Source: Cranoglanis bouderius
Taxonomy: Eukaryota; Chordata; Actinopteri; Siluriformes; Cranoglanididae
DNA: 64,000 bases
Reading direction: 5' to 3'
Assembly (NCBI GenBank): GCA_023630585.1
Contig: CM042545.1
Coordinates: 1,057,415-1,121,414, forward strand
Made by a program: the position numbers and the translations under genes. Shown one piece after another: positions 40,097 through 51,912 of the stretch. Each line of letters opens with the position of its first letter. The first letter of the stretch is position 1. The notes under the pieces are model-generated. The model ran no database searches. It worked only from the letters and a program-made list of their open reading frames with translations, and was not told where the DNA came from.

Positions 40097-40603
40097 TGTA
40101 ACAGACCTCACTGTAATTAATTTTCTAATTTTTTTTTTTTTTTTTGAGTTTCTATTTTTGATATTTTTGTGGGTTTAATTATGTATAAAGTCTGCACTAT
40201 CTGTCTTACAAAACGGGGACTCTTATTTTGATGGGTATTCTAATTTACGGAATGATACTGATTCCAGCAGGATTGAAGAGAGAGCACGCTCATTGTCACG
40301 GTTCATCTGAGTTTTCTAAAGTTTTGTTAAGCACCCCTTGAAAAGGCATACGGTGTGTATATTTGTTTACCATTAGTTGTAAAGAGTGTTTTGTGTAATT
40401 TGTGTATGTGGATAATAAAGTAGCAGTAAGAGAGAGCGAGAGATTACAAATGAGAGATTAATAGGCATTTTACACTGTGTTTATTCAGCTCTTACTGTGA
40501 TTTCTGAAGTGAAAAAGGACACCTCATCGTTGTTGAATGTACAATAAAGTTTCAAGAAACTCATCAGTAAAGTTTGGCCATCATTCAGGCGGGGTCCGCT
40601 ACA
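40097..40603 (+). repeat. 3' LTR of the BEL/Pao element (about 507 bp)
   Basis: TGTAACAGACC ... GGGTCCGCTACA after the purine run TTTGGTGGGA. AATAAAG near 40543. No 5' LTR in the window to confirm the ends. Confidence 0.7.
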
Positions 40604-40609
40604 CTCCCC

Positions 40610-41555
40610 CTAGAGCCAATTTTAATTCATATAAAGTAAACTCTGCATCTAAAGTGTCTCCAGAAGGGTTTCTTTTTGTCATCACATTTGGATGCTGATT
40701 CTTCATTGTCTGACCCTGCTATTCTTCCTTCATCGTTTTTTAAGACTGGTAGTTTGATTTCTGTATATTCCTCCCATTTTTCTTATTGAACCCCATACTT
40801 CACTTATGTCAATATCTTCTCCTATTGTATTACACCAATCTCTCCAGTGCTTCTTTTAAACTGCTGGGACTATTCTTCTTACTTCAGCTTGTGCTTTCTT
40901 ATATTTAATAAAATCTTCAAATAAATGTATCTTTTTAATTTTTCTAAATGCTTTATTCCTTTACTATACAGCAGTTTTAAATTTCTCTGTCCACCAGGGG
41001 ATTGCTTTCCTCTTTTTACATTGTCCCTTTTTTCCTATAACAGTATCTGTTACATCATACAATACTTTACATATTTTCCCATTACATTCATCTATTCATC
41101 GTATTTATTTCTACTGCTGTTAGTTCTACCTCACTTAGATAATTATATGCTTCCCAGTTTGCCTTTTTAAATTTCCATCTTGGAGCTAAAATCACATTAT
41201 GCTCCAATACACTCATCCCTACCTTACATATAATTATATAGTGATCACTACCCATATTATTATCTTCCCAAATGTCCCAGACACATATACTTGTTAGCTC
41301 TTCAGAAAGCAATGTTAAATTTATAGGTGACCTGATTCCATGTACCAAATCAATTCTTGTTTTTCTACCATCATTTAAACATACTAACCCATTACTGTCT
41401 GTTATTTCTTCTAAAACTTCCCCATTATGATCATCATTATTGCTACCCCATAAAGTGCTATGTGCATTAAAATCTCAACACCAAATTATTTTATGATTTC
41501 CCGACCCAATAACCTTTTCTAATTCTTTACTTATTCTACCACAAGTATTATAATA
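40610..41555 (-). pseudogene. I-clade-like LINE endonuclease and linker fragment
   Basis: Minus strand, endonuclease: NNDDHNGEV, then IDLVHGIRSPINLTLL, GSDHYIIICKVG and WKFKKANWEAY. Further left is a basic post-endonuclease segment (LLYSKGIKHLEKLKRYIY). This matches I/Nimb-type elements. Truncated before RT, and carrying stops. Confidence 0.7.
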
Positions 41556-41560
41556 ATTTA

Positions 41561-41752
41561 TTACGGATTATTGCCTAGCCTTTTTGGAATTACTGCCCTG
41601 TTGTTTTTTGGAATATTGCCTTGTTTATTTGTGGATTTTTGTTAGACTGTTCCATTTCTTTTGAAGGTTCGATTATTTTTGTATGTTCCTAATAAACTGA
41701 CAATGTTCCCCTGCGAGTGCATCCTGCTTCCCTCCTTCCGGTTCCGTAACAA
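41561..41752 (+). repeat. LTR 3'-end fragment, plus orientation
   Basis: Ends CCTTCCGGTTCCGTAACA. Matches the reverse complement of the first about 90 bp of the LTR at 42308 (AATAAACTGACAATGTTCCC). Same family, opposite orientation, about 550 bp apart. Confidence 0.8.
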
Positions 41753-42302
41753 TGTTATCCTAAGTAACTTGTGTCATGGAGACATGATAAGATGCATGGA
41801 GCTTTAAGTTTTCTATTTTTTTCCCCAATGTTATGTATAATTTAATCAGTATTCTGAAATCAGAGTCATTTTAGTTGTGTATAATTAGTTTTGCATATTT
41901 CTTTTTTTATTTTAACTTTGTACAATTGATTTTTTTCAATTTTAAAATCAGAGTTTTTAGTTTTGTATATTATAACAAACCTGCTACATGTTTGTAATAT
42001 AAGTATATATGCAACCTATGCAGATTTGTACATCTGTACTCATGTATGAGTGCTTTGAATGGAAACCATCATTAAAAAATAAAGTTATGCAATATAATTG
42101 CATTGAAAAGAAAAAGATGCCTTGCATTGAAGTATTTAATAATTTAAGTATTCTGAAGTAATTTTATTCAGGTGGTTAAAATAATTTTACCAAGGACATT
42201 AAAATAATTAAAATCTGTAAATTTTACCTAATTACCTAATTCATTTGGTAGTTAACTTAATATAATTCATAGAATGAACTCTTTTTTTAGTTGATTATGT
42301 GT
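41753..42302. other. AT-rich sequence without recognised features
   Basis: Lies between two inverted LTR sequences of one family. No ORF. Confidence 0.5.
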
Positions 42303-42307
42303 CATAG

Positions 42308-43084
42308 TGTTATGTAACCAGAAGGAGGGAAGCAGGATGCACTCGCAGGGGAAATTGGCAGTTTATTAGGAACATAAATGAATATTCAAAAGTAAAGAAA
42401 CACAGTCAAACCAAAAATCCACAGATGTGTTCAGGCAAAAATCCACAAATAAACAAGGCAATGATCCACAAAAAAAACACAGGGCAGTAATTCCAAAAAG
42501 GCAAGGCGATAATTCAAAAACTCACTAGGCACTATTCCACAAACTGACACCGCAGTAATCCCACATAGGCACGGAAATAATCCAATACGTCACAGGGCAA
42601 TGATCCAAAATCCAGATAACGCGAGGAAAACACAAAACATAGAGGAATGTACAATTCCTTATCTTTACTGAGCAAGATTAATCAACTTTAGTCGTTTACA
42701 TTCATCTTTAATACTCCGCGAGGAAGTGGACACAAAAAGGGGTTTAAATAACACGGGTAATCAAAAGCAAACAAGAATAAACACAAAACACCTGAAAACA
42801 ATAATCAAACAATAAACGGAAAACCAATGGTAGAACAAGGGCGGATACAGGAAATGAACCAAAATAAACAGACCAATAAGGAAGCGGGGGCAGAGACATG
42901 ACGTAAACCAGAAACAAACGAGCACATGGCAAAGTAAACAAAACTAGAGTTCATGAATGAACAGTCCGGAGGGTTTTTATGAATAACGCTCGTGCTACTC
43001 TTCCTCGTAGCGCGAAGCGTGGAATGCAGAAGTCCGCTACTTGCTAGCCTCTGCTAGCATCGTAGCAAGAGGGAGATTCTAACA
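42308..43084 (-). repeat. Solo LTR (777 bp) with 5-bp target duplication
   Basis: TGTTATGTAACC ... GAGATTCTAACA, flanked by CATAG at 42303-42307 and 43085-43089. Same family as 55341-56134. Confidence 0.92.
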
Positions 43085-43539
43085 CATAGACTCATTCATT
43101 TTGGGCCATTTTTCTTGATTTGACTGAGGAAATTTCACTTAAAAAAAACGAGTCTTAAAAAGTACTCAAAAATATTGCGTGTAATTTTGTTACCTAATTT
43201 TATTTTATTTGGTATCACTTAGAAATTTTTACAGTGAAACATTACATTTATTAGACAGACTGACTGGAGCCTGCCTAGGCGATTGAATGTGTTTTTCTAC
43301 TCTTCTTCTGATAGTGATGTGCACACTCTGCCCTAAGCCCTAGAAATTAAAGCCATTTGATAATAATGAACTTGTTCTTCTCATGTCAAGTTGTCCTTCA
43401 CACATAGACCACAATTCAGAGTCGTTTCTCTGTTACATAAATACCAGTATTATAAAATTAATTATATATAAAATAGATAATAAGAAAATATCAAATGTAT
43501 TTTCTGATTATTTTCCACAATTCCCTCTTCTGATCGATC

Positions 43540-43790
43540 TATTCAATTCAATTCAATTTTATTTGTATAGCGCTTTTAACAATGGACATTGTCCCAAAGC
43601 AGCTTTACAGAAACATATAAATTCAGGATATAGATTTTAAATGTATGAATTTATCCCTAATGAGCAGCCAGAGGTGTTGGTGGCAAAGAAAAACTCCCTG
43701 AGACGATATGAGGAAGAAACCTTGAGAGGAACCAGACTCAAAAAGGAACTCATCCTCATCTGGGTGACACCGGATAGTGTGATTAATGGG
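43540..43790 (-). repeat. Dispersed teleost repeat, LINE 3'-tail-like
   Basis: TTCAATTCAATTCAATTTTA leads into TTTGTATAGCGC and later ACTCCCTGAGACGATATGAG and AAACCTTGAGAGGAACCAGA. This is a common fish repeat. The (TTGAA)n end on the minus strand looks like a LINE tail. Confidence 0.6.
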
Positions 43791-44049
43791 ATTACATGTC
43801 ACTGTATGTGGGTTTGTGTCATGTTCACAGAAGTAGAACAGAATTATGGAATGTTTTCAATAGACTTTGTAATAGAAAGCAAATATATGCTTCTTGTTTG
43901 CAAAAGTGTTTCAATTAATGGTGGCAGGGAAAAAATAGACCAAGGTAGACAAAAACACTAAATGTTTATTAACACAAGTTATGTCTGATGAACAGGAACA
44001 AATAATAAAACATGCAGTGTCCAAACTGTATTTACTAAAAATTAGTAGC

Positions 44050-44530
44050 CAAACATATTCTGAATTATATGCTCTCTAACTTCTGCTCCTGCAGGATGCA
44101 TTCTGCCTTGATGTGGAACTGCATCTTCATCATCAGCAGCACCAGCATGATCCCCCTCTCCCTCCTCAGGAAGCTGGACATTTTCCCTGACTGCAATGTT
44201 ATAGAAAATTGCAGCAAAGGTGTAACTGCTGTCACAGCCTTGCTGACTGAAGACTCACTCACCAACACCATAATAACGCAGTGCAGCTAAGAACTACACT
44301 GCTAAACTTAAGGCGAAGTTTTATCTTGTGGCCCTCTGAAGGTGTGGTTTCACAACCTGCAGCAATTCAAGGATCCTGGTCCTTGGAAGATGGAATTTTC
44401 TTATGATGTCTTCATCAGATAGAGAGTCAAGTGGGGAAAAAGTGGTCTTAATGTAGGCATTTATGTACACTGCCTGACTTCTGCGTTGCCTTCTCTGCTG
44501 AAGCTGTAGGATTCTTTGTAAAGTAGCCAC
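44050..44530 (-). pseudogene. PIF/Harbinger (HARBI1-like) nuclease fragment
   Basis: The minus strand at 44530-44321 codes MATLQRILQLQQRRQRRS and LSDEDIIRKFHLPRTRILEL. The region at 44271-44065 has VSESSVSKAVTAVTPLL, the helix-turn-helix part. The DDE catalytic domain is absent. Confidence 0.75.
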
Positions 44531-45367
44531 TGTTTAGCATTTGGAACACACATAGATACTGTTTTTATTAGAGTCATTAGAACACCTGCTATGGGGGTTA
44601 TGCGCAACAAACATCCGTATTCGGTAAAACAGGTTGCATCGCTTCCAGTTCTGTACGTTCTGTGCTGACATGGTGCTGCTTGCTCAAGGTGCCTTCAGGA
44701 ATTACTGAAGATGAGCAAAACCGAAGTCCACCGTATATGCAAGTTAACATCTAAAACTCCTGCCACCAAAATGGATAAGGGATTTAAACTATATGCTTCC
44801 TCATACATATGCTGTACTATACAATATGTCACTAGCTATCTAATGCTAACGCGAACATAAACTACCTAGTCTTATCTGTGGATCTACATAATCACATTAA
44901 CACATTGTTAATTTTTTCACCAGTATCAAATAAACACAGGCTGACTGGTGCAGTCAGCATTAGAGCAGCCTGTCAAAGGTCTATGAGGAAAAGCAAGAAG
45001 CCACACAGCCTGAGAGTAATGTTAGGGATGGTTTGGGTGCTCTGTTTGAGTTCTCAGTCTGTTCCAGTTCAGGGACAATTTTTATCAAGCCTTTCAGGGT
45101 TGGAATAAGAATAGATGAATCTGTGATCATGAACAAGCCCCTTTGTTATCTTGAAACACTTGGTAAGTGCATGCACAATTGTTCCAATTTTGTTGTTGTT
45201 GTTTGTCTACTTGTTACAAGACGAGGTTAGTGAGGTCACTAGGGTATAGTGGGGTATTATTCCATGTTATTCTTAATCAGGCCTCCCAAAAAATCCCTCT
45301 ATTACACACAGTATTAACAAATTCTGTTATTGTATTTATTGTATTAATGGCATTGCCAAACTTGCTC
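44531..45367. other. Spacer without recognised genes
   Basis: No convincing coding sequence. May include the 5' part of the Harbinger element. Confidence 0.4.
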
Positions 45368-45964
45368 CATCTGTCAATCAAGATATACAGGAAGTACAGC
45401 AGGCCACGGCAGTACTGGAAAGTCAATTTGTGTGTACATATGTTTTGTCCATACTGCGGTTAAAATAAAAAATTTAACAAATCTATGACGTGTCCTCTGA
45501 TCCGTCCCGTTGGTTAATTTGTTGCAGCAACCGCATAACATCATGTTTTACTCGCAACTTGTGTTTCTGCTGAAGCGCTAACCACATTGTCCGGTAGCAG
45601 AACAACTGTCCTGGTCCACGCAGCTCTGCTCTTATAGCATTCCTTAATTCATTTAATGCGGAATAGTTTTTTTCTTCTAAACAGAGCTGCGTCCTTAAGG
45701 TGTGTTTTTAGAGAGTGCAAGCTAATCTTTATGTCATGGTATGTTAACACCATATCCAAAATCATGGCATATGAATGTCCTTCCTCAAAGTAGCACTGAA
45801 TAAATTCCATTTTCTTCTTTCTTGCCAATGTAACTTTTATTTTCTAAGATTTAAAGTTTCACTATTGACAAAAATGGTTTAAAGTAAACACAGAAGTCCA
45901 CTAATGTACAAGAAACAAAGTTGTTTACAATTTCTTACTTCCTGTATATCTTGATTGACAGATG
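45368..45964 (-). mobile_element. DNA element with 29-bp inverted repeats and integrase-type N-terminus
   Basis: Perfect 29-bp inverted repeats at 45368-45396 and 45936-45964, beginning CATCTGTCAATCAAGATATA. Between them the minus strand codes MEFIQCYFEEGHSYAMILDM, SLHSLKTHLKDAALFRRK and, after one frameshift, ELRGPGQLFCYRTMW and LRVKHDVMRLLQQI. This is the N-terminal helix-turn-helix and linker of a teleost integrase-core protein family. The catalytic core is absent, so the element is an internally deleted derivative. True termini may lie outside the repeats. Confidence 0.6.
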
Positions 45965-46079
45965 TGTGGTCCAATCAGCAGTAAGTAATCCATTCGCAAA
46001 CTATACCTACCTTTTGTTAATTTGTTTTCGGATTTGTCATTGCGTTTTCTGACTTGTTATTTTGTTTTTAGATTTAAAT

Positions 46080-46416
46080 AGCACACGCATCTGTCGCAGC
46101 ATCTGAGACGGCAAGCCACGTTAATACACTTACGAGTTTGTTTGAAGCGCTTAATATAAAACTCTCATGTTTTGGACGACCTGGATCATGCACTTTTCTG
46201 CAGCAGCTCTCTCTGTGACCTCCGCTGTTTTTCAGATGTGTTTTATTCATAGAAATGCGTTTTTCACCATTGTGAAGTGACGTCACTGATGGGGGTTTCC
46301 ACAGTGACATCACGGACCCAACTAATCGATAATGAAATTTGTTGTCGATTATTTTAATTATCGATTATTATAGATTTTATTATAGATTTATTATAGATTA
46401 GTTGCTGCAGCCCTAT
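46080..46416 (+). mobile_element. hAT-like non-autonomous element, 3' end
   Basis: Ends GATTAGTTGCTGCAGCCCTA, whose complement TAGGGCTGCAACTAATC is a common hAT-type terminus in fish, after AT-rich ATCGATTAT repeats. It interrupts Gypsy sequence that begins at 46418. The other end was not found. Confidence 0.5.
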
Positions 46417-46417
46417 A

Positions 46418-47030
46418 CGGTAAGTACTCTCAGGCAATATGGATAATGATGAGCCTGTGTCCACAATTAACTCCAATGCCCGACAATGTCCATCGTCTGC
46501 TTTAATTCATATGCAACAGAGAATTTTTTTTTCACAGTCATAGGTTCATTCATGTATACTACAGTGAGTTCTGGTATGACAATCTCACACACCTGTTTCT
46601 GTAATGATGAGTGGCAAACTTTAGTGAAATACCTATTTTCCCACAGGATTTGCATACTGCTATAGCCGCTGGACATGAAGGCTTATCAGCCAGATGGCTG
46701 TTGGATCCGCAAGGGTAACTCCACTGTTCCGAGTTCGCAACAGGCCGATCTGACGTAGCATGAGAGATAGGTGCTGGTGTCTTCTTGTCCCGTAGCGGGC
46801 GTTTTACACTCCGATGACTCTGTATGGCCCATACCTGTGAAGCATCTGAAAGAATCTCTGAGTTCTTTAATGTGGTCCCCATTAGCATTGCTATCGAGAC
46901 AGCTTTTTTTAGAGTGAGGCCCAGTTGAAGCAAAAGTCTGTCCCGAATGTGTGAACTTGCTGCTCATCGGGTAGCATTTGCTCTTCCATGTCTCCAAACT
47001 CACATGCAGGCAAAAGGTCCAATAAGGCAG
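46418..47030 (-). pseudogene. Gypsy gag-protease fragment
   Basis: The minus strand has two zinc knuckle-like segments (CGSNSHLADKPSC, then CKSCGKIGHFAKVC across a frame change) and, at the left end, an aspartic protease start (LIVDTGSSLSILPE). It is cut by the hAT-like end. Confidence 0.75.
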
Positions 47031-47199
47031 GTACAGTACTGATTAATAGTTTCATCAGCCTTTGGTGTCCTATGTCTAAATTTGTGCCACTCCGTCACAA
47101 CATTAATGGCAGAAATTAAATGTCATTTCAGCACGGTGACAGCCATAGTGTATTGCTCGTGTCTGGTAAGGTATAAAACAGTCTTTGTCCTTGGACAAA

Positions 47200-47770
47200 G
47201 ATGTATTTTGGATTTTTTTTTTTGGTTGTTAAAAAAAGGCTTCTGTCTTGCCCCCTACCCCATAGCCCAGAGATATGAAAAATTCAGGAGATTGTTGTCA
47301 CATGTAGGGAGCAACCAGTACTTGCCAGAAATTGCTGCAATTCTTTTAATGTTGCTGTAGGCCTCTTGGCAGCCTCCCTGATCAGTTTTCTCCTGATCTT
47401 CTCATCAATTTTAGAGGGACAACCTGTTCTTAGTAGTGTGCCATATTTTCTCCACTTTTTGATTATTGTCTTTACAGTGTTGCATGGTATATCCAATGCC
47501 TTGGACATTTTTGTAACCCTCTCCTGATTGATATTTTTCAACAACGAGATCCTGTGCCTGCTTTGTAAGCTCTTTGCAGCCTGTGGCTTTTCCAGTTGGA
47601 TGTTACCAAGAAGATGTTAGGAAAAACCTATATTAATGTTTGTCCAATCAGGTGGGAAAAAAAAGCGTTTTGACAGCCACGTCAACCGCTAGTCAATTCC
47701 ATATAAGAATTAAAAAAAAAAGGAAATAATTGCTAATATTGCAGCTGTACTTCATTTGGGGGTAATCAAT
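47200..47770 (-). pseudogene. Tc1-like transposase N-terminal fragment
   Basis: The minus strand at 47544-47284 reads LKNINQERVTKMSKALDIPC, TVKTIIKKWRKYG and TATLKELQQFLASTGCSLHV: the helix-turn-helix region of a Tc1 transposase. The catalytic domain is missing. Confidence 0.8.
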
Positions 47771-48197
47771 CACTTTAATTGATGGCAGGTACTAATGAAT
47801 ATTTAACATTATTTTGAATGTGATTGGTTGATTCTGAACACTGCCACATTCCCATGTAAGGCTAGTGCCAAGATGTCTGAACCTGGAGAGAACCACTCTC
47901 TGAGGACAAAGGACTCTTACGAGAAATAACATTTGAACTCTCTCCCACAGAATTAGCATCTTCATCCAAGATAACACATCACACTGAGTGCAGACAGGAA
48001 GATCACACCTCACTATTGTTCTTCTACATTGCTCCCTTCTCTCTCACTCTCCCCACCCTAATCTCTCCCTGTATTGAGCTCACCCAAGGTCTTTACTATT
48101 AATATCACTATTAAGATCTAGAGAGGTAGAAAAATATTGCATGTCATTAACAGCATACCCTCCCCAGGTCCCTCACACAAATCACATCATGTATGTA

Positions 48198-49705
48198 CAG
48201 GTGCATCTCAATAAATTAGAATGTTGTGGAAAAGTTCATTTATTTCAGTAATTCAACTCAAATTGTGAAACTCGTGTATTAAATAAATTCAATGCACACA
48301 GACTGAAGTAGTTTAAGTCTTTGGTTCTTTTAATTGTGATGATTTTGGCTCACATTTAACAAAAACCCACCAATTCACTATCTCAACAAATTAGAATATG
48401 GTGACATGCCAATCAGCTAATCAACTCAAAACACCTGCAAAGGTTTCCTGAGCCTTCAAAATGGTCTCTCAGTTTGGTTCACTAGGTAAGCCACAAACAT
48501 TCATTGCCAAAGAAGCTGGCTGTTCACAGAGTGCTGTATCCAAGCATGTTAACAGAAAGTTGAGTGGAAGGAAAAAGTGTGGAAGAAAAAGATGCACAAC
48601 CAACCGAGAGAACCGCAGCCTTATGAGGATTGTCAAGCAAAATCGATTCAAGAATTTGAGTGAACTTCACAAGGAATGGACTGAGGCTGGGGTCAAGGCA
48701 TCAAGAGCCACCACACACAGACGTGTCAAGGAATTTGGCTACAGTTGTCGTATTCCTCTTGTTAAGCCACTCCTGAACCACAGACAATGTCAGAGGCGTC
48801 TTACCTGGGCTAAGGAGAAGAAGAACTGGACTGTTGACCAGTGGTCCAAAGTCCTCTTTTCAGATGAGAGCAAGTTTTGTATTTCATTTGGAAACCAAGG
48901 TCCTAGAGTCTGGAGGAAGGGTGGAGAAGCTCATAGCCCAAGTTGCTTGAAGTCCAGTGTTAAGTTTCCACAGTCTGTGATGATTTGGGGTGCAATGTCA
49001 TCTGCTGGTGTTGGTCCATTGTGTTTTTTGAAAACCAAAGTCACTGCACCCGTTTACCAAGAAATTTTGGAGCACTTCATGCTTCCTTCTACTGACCAGC
49101 TTTTTGAAGATGCTGATTTCATTTTCCAGAAGGATTTGGCACCTGCCCACACTGCCAAAAGCACCAAAAGTTGGTTAAATGACCATGGTGTTGGTGTGCT
49201 CGACTGGCCAGCAAACTCACCACACCTGAACCCCATAGAGAATCTATGGGGTATTGTCAAGAGGAAAATGAGAAACAAGAGACCAAAAAATGCAGATGAG
49301 CTGAAGGCCGCTGTCAAAGAAACCTGGGCTTCCATACCACCACAGCAGTGCCACAAACTGATCACTTCCATGCCACGCCGAATTGAGGCAGTAATTAAAG
49401 CAAAAGGAGCCCCTACCAAGTATTGAGTACATGTACAGTAAATGAACATACTTTCCAGAAGGCAAACAATTCACTAAAAATGTTTTTTTATTGGTCTTAT
49501 GAAGTATTCTAATTTGTTGAGATAGTGAATTGGTGGGTTTTTGTTAAATGTGAGCCAAAATCATCACAATTTAAAGAACCAAAGACTTAAACTACTTCAG
49601 TCTGTGTGCACTGAATTTATTTAATACACGAGTTTCACAATTTGAGTTGAATTACTGAAATAAATGAACTTTTCCACAACATTCTAATTTATTGAGATGC
49701 ACCTG
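48198..49705 (+). mobile_element. Complete Tc1 element with about 200-bp TIRs
   Basis: 1508 bp flanked by TA (48196-48197, 49706-49707). TIRs start CAGGTGCATCTCAATAAATT and match over about 200 bp with only a few differences. Each TIR has an outer ATCTCAATAAATTAGAAT and an inner ATCTCAACAAATTAGAAT, an IR/DR layout with two transposase-binding repeats. Confidence 0.95.
48461..49426 (+). CDS. Tc1 transposase, DD34E, open frame (321 aa)
   Basis: ATG at 48461, full open frame to 49426. N-terminal helix-turn-helix (KEAGCSQSAVSKHV; basic GRKKCGRKR). DDE catalytic residues D135 (VLFSDESKF), D225 (IFQKDLAPAHTAK) and E260 (SPHLNPIENLW), 34 residues between the last two. The usual SPDLNP reads SPHLNP (H255) and the usual QQDLAP reads QKDLAP, so activity may be reduced despite the intact frame. 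Length is normal. Confidence 0.92.
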   Translation: MVSQFGSLGKPQTFIAKEAGCSQSAVSKHVNRKLSGRKKCGRKRCTTNRENRSLMRIVKQNRFKNLSELHKEWTEAGVKASRATTHRRVKEFGYSCRIPLVKPLLNHRQCQRRLTWAKEKKNWTVDQWSKVLFSDESKFCISFGNQGPRVWRKGGEAHSPSCLKSSVKFPQSVMIWGAMSSAGVGPLCFLKTKVTAPVYQEILEHFMLPSTDQLFEDADFIFQKDLAPAHTAKSTKSWLNDHGVGVLDWPANSPHLNPIENLWGIVKRKMRNKRPKNADELKAAVKETWASIPPQQCHKLITSMPRRIEAVIKAKGAPTKY

Positions 49706-50890
49706 TAAATAAGGTACATCCTTCCACAGACATCCAACTAAATGCCAACTAACCCCCTGAATAGGGGGCCCAAATTCAAATTATAATCACAAACAACACC
49801 ATTTGGTGTATCTGGGTATTTAGGGAGAGCTGGCCAAAGATTCAGGGAATCTGTAGACAGATCTCCCGCACAATTGCTGTGTGTAGTTTCATTGCCAGGT
49901 AAACATCTCTAATTCTCCTGTTTGTATTTTTATGTGATGTTTTATATTATTGACCACTGCTTGTTATCTTTTGAAATGGATTAAGAATTACTACTGAAAT
50001 GACCTGGTTAATAAATTGTTACGTTTGAATTTATTCTGATCTACCCTGAAATTATTGTCTCTAGTAGATTACGTTAAGTCCATGTTACCGCAAATCTGCG
50101 ACCAGGTTAGTACAGGCTAAAATCCAGTTTTAGGTGGAGCATTGGGGCACGCCAACTGAGATTTTAGAGTCCAGGCTAACAACTTGGCTTTAGATAAGTG
50201 TACTTAGTCTGTAAAGGCTAAAAGGAATTTCCGTTTAGAACAACATACTGTTGAATCCAAATAGGGTGAGCCTTAACCTCTGATTATTGTAATATTATTC
50301 TAGTTAAGTGTACATGGTAAACCATGGCATGATCATACAAAGCTACTATTCTAGAGAAGTAAAATTGGTCGACTTGTTCTGACAGTAGTGATCATGACCT
50401 CTGGCTAGAGATAATGCTATTCTAATTAAGTGTGTACAGATCTATGGGGACTAAAGAAAGTACAAGCATGGGCGGCCATCTAAATAGTATTAGTCAATTA
50501 CCTCTGTCTAATGACCAAGACTGGTGAATTTGTGACCGTGAGATCCGCGTACATGGCAGGCGCGAGACTCTGAGCGACATGGAATCCGAATGAACGAGCA
50601 CAATATAAGTAAAGGGTTAAACAGGATAATCAAATGTCAGAGATAAATTTAATGATAGAGATTGGAATTTTAATATCTCTTAGAATCATTCATAATCAGA
50701 TAAAGTAAAAAGAGGATCATATTTATTGTTGACAAATTGTTAATTCAAATGTTGATATATCACATGAAGGAAAGACAGTAACACATAAGAAGCCTTCTGC
50801 CACGCCGTTGGATACCGTCGTTGGACCAGCAGGCGGTTTCTCTTGCACCCACTTATAAAAGGGTGTGCACACTTAAGCAAGCTGGCTACT
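49706..50890. other. Sequence without firm features; possible LTR/leader near 49780-50165
   Basis: AATAAA at about 50010 and TTGGGGCACGCCAACTGAGA at about 50144 recall the retroviral LTR-leader layout at 16090-16170. Too weak to call. The rest is unrecognised. Confidence 0.3.
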
Positions 50891-50899
50891 GAAAGTTTT

Positions 50900-51072
50900 T
50901 TGTTTTTCTTTTTTCAATAAATAAATGACAAAGTATAATATTTTGTATCATTTGTTTAATTGGGTTCTCTTTGTCTACTTTAAGGACTTAAAATCTGATG
51001 ATGTTTTAGGTCATATTTATGCAGAAATATAGACAATTCTAAAGGGTTAACAAACTTTCAAGCACCACTGTA
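50900..51072 (-). mobile_element. Tc1 family B terminal fragment
   Basis: The reverse complement begins CAGTGGTGCTTGAAAGTTTG and continues AGACAAAGAGAACCCAATTA, matching the 5' end at 14827-14970. Confidence 0.8.
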
Positions 51073-51912
51073 CTTGTAAAACAAGAAAAATAAACAAGAA
51101 AATTTCTGTAAAACAAATACTGTAACTAATTAGGCTAATAAATGGCAATAAAACCACTGCAACATGAAGCCATTTACCATAGTATTGCAGATACATATGT
51201 AAATCAAAGTACATAAATTGAGATAAAAACACCAAGGCTCCTTGATCGAGCTGGGACGTACCGTATACCGGTGAGTGTTCAAGGAGGTACATACCATGCA
51301 TTTGTGTATTCAGGCTGTAACCAAACCTCAATTCACCAGTGCCTGGTTCAAGGAGAGGCACTGGTAAATGCATGTTTGATGAAGGTGAGGTGTGTGCACA
51401 GGGATGTTCACGAATATATGGTGCCAGTTGTCCTTAAATTCTGTGGGCAAAAGCATAAAGTGGAGGGACAATGTGAATTGTGTGCAACATTGGCTGGGGA
51501 GGCTCCATGTTAGGGGGGCATGGAGGGTGGGGGGTACCCAAGATCAATTAGGAAGTGAGGCAGTTCCTGGGGCTGGCTGGCTATTATCGTAGGTTTGTGC
51601 CTAATTATTTGGATGTCACTAGCCCACTGACTGATATCACTAAAAAGGGAGCCAGATCAGGTTCAGTGGATGGAGCCATGCCAACAGGCTTGTAAAAGCT
51701 GTACTCTGTGGCGGGACACTCTTATATTCTCCTGACTTTTCTTTCCCTTTTATTTTACAGAGGGTTGGGGTCGTGTTGTCCCAGGTGGTGGAGAGGGAGG
51801 AGCGCCCCGTGCTGTACATCAGCCACAAGCTCTTGGTGCAAGAGAGTAAGTACAGTATGATTGAAAAGTAGTGTCTAGCCATCAAATAGGCAGTACTATC
51901 TGCTGGGACAGG

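Larger units (their letters stand above)
35322..40603 (+). mobile_element. BEL/Pao LTR retrotransposon, 5'-truncated and internally deleted
   Basis: Order gag, zinc knuckles, protease, reverse transcriptase, RNase H, integrase, 3' LTR, all plus strand, as in BEL/Pao. Lacks a 5' LTR. The core of RT and the core of integrase are both deleted. Multiple stops. Dead copy. Confidence 0.9.

Noticed and set aside
41088..41348. Host endonuclease-like gene
   Set aside because: Matches the LINE endonuclease domain and is followed by LINE linker sequence with stops.
43641..43961. 106-aa plus-strand ORF
   Set aside because: Starts in a dispersed fish repeat whose sequence is known to give chance frames; no domain.
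49054..49474. Minus-strand ORFs in the second Tc1
   Set aside because: Antisense of the DD34E transposase gene.
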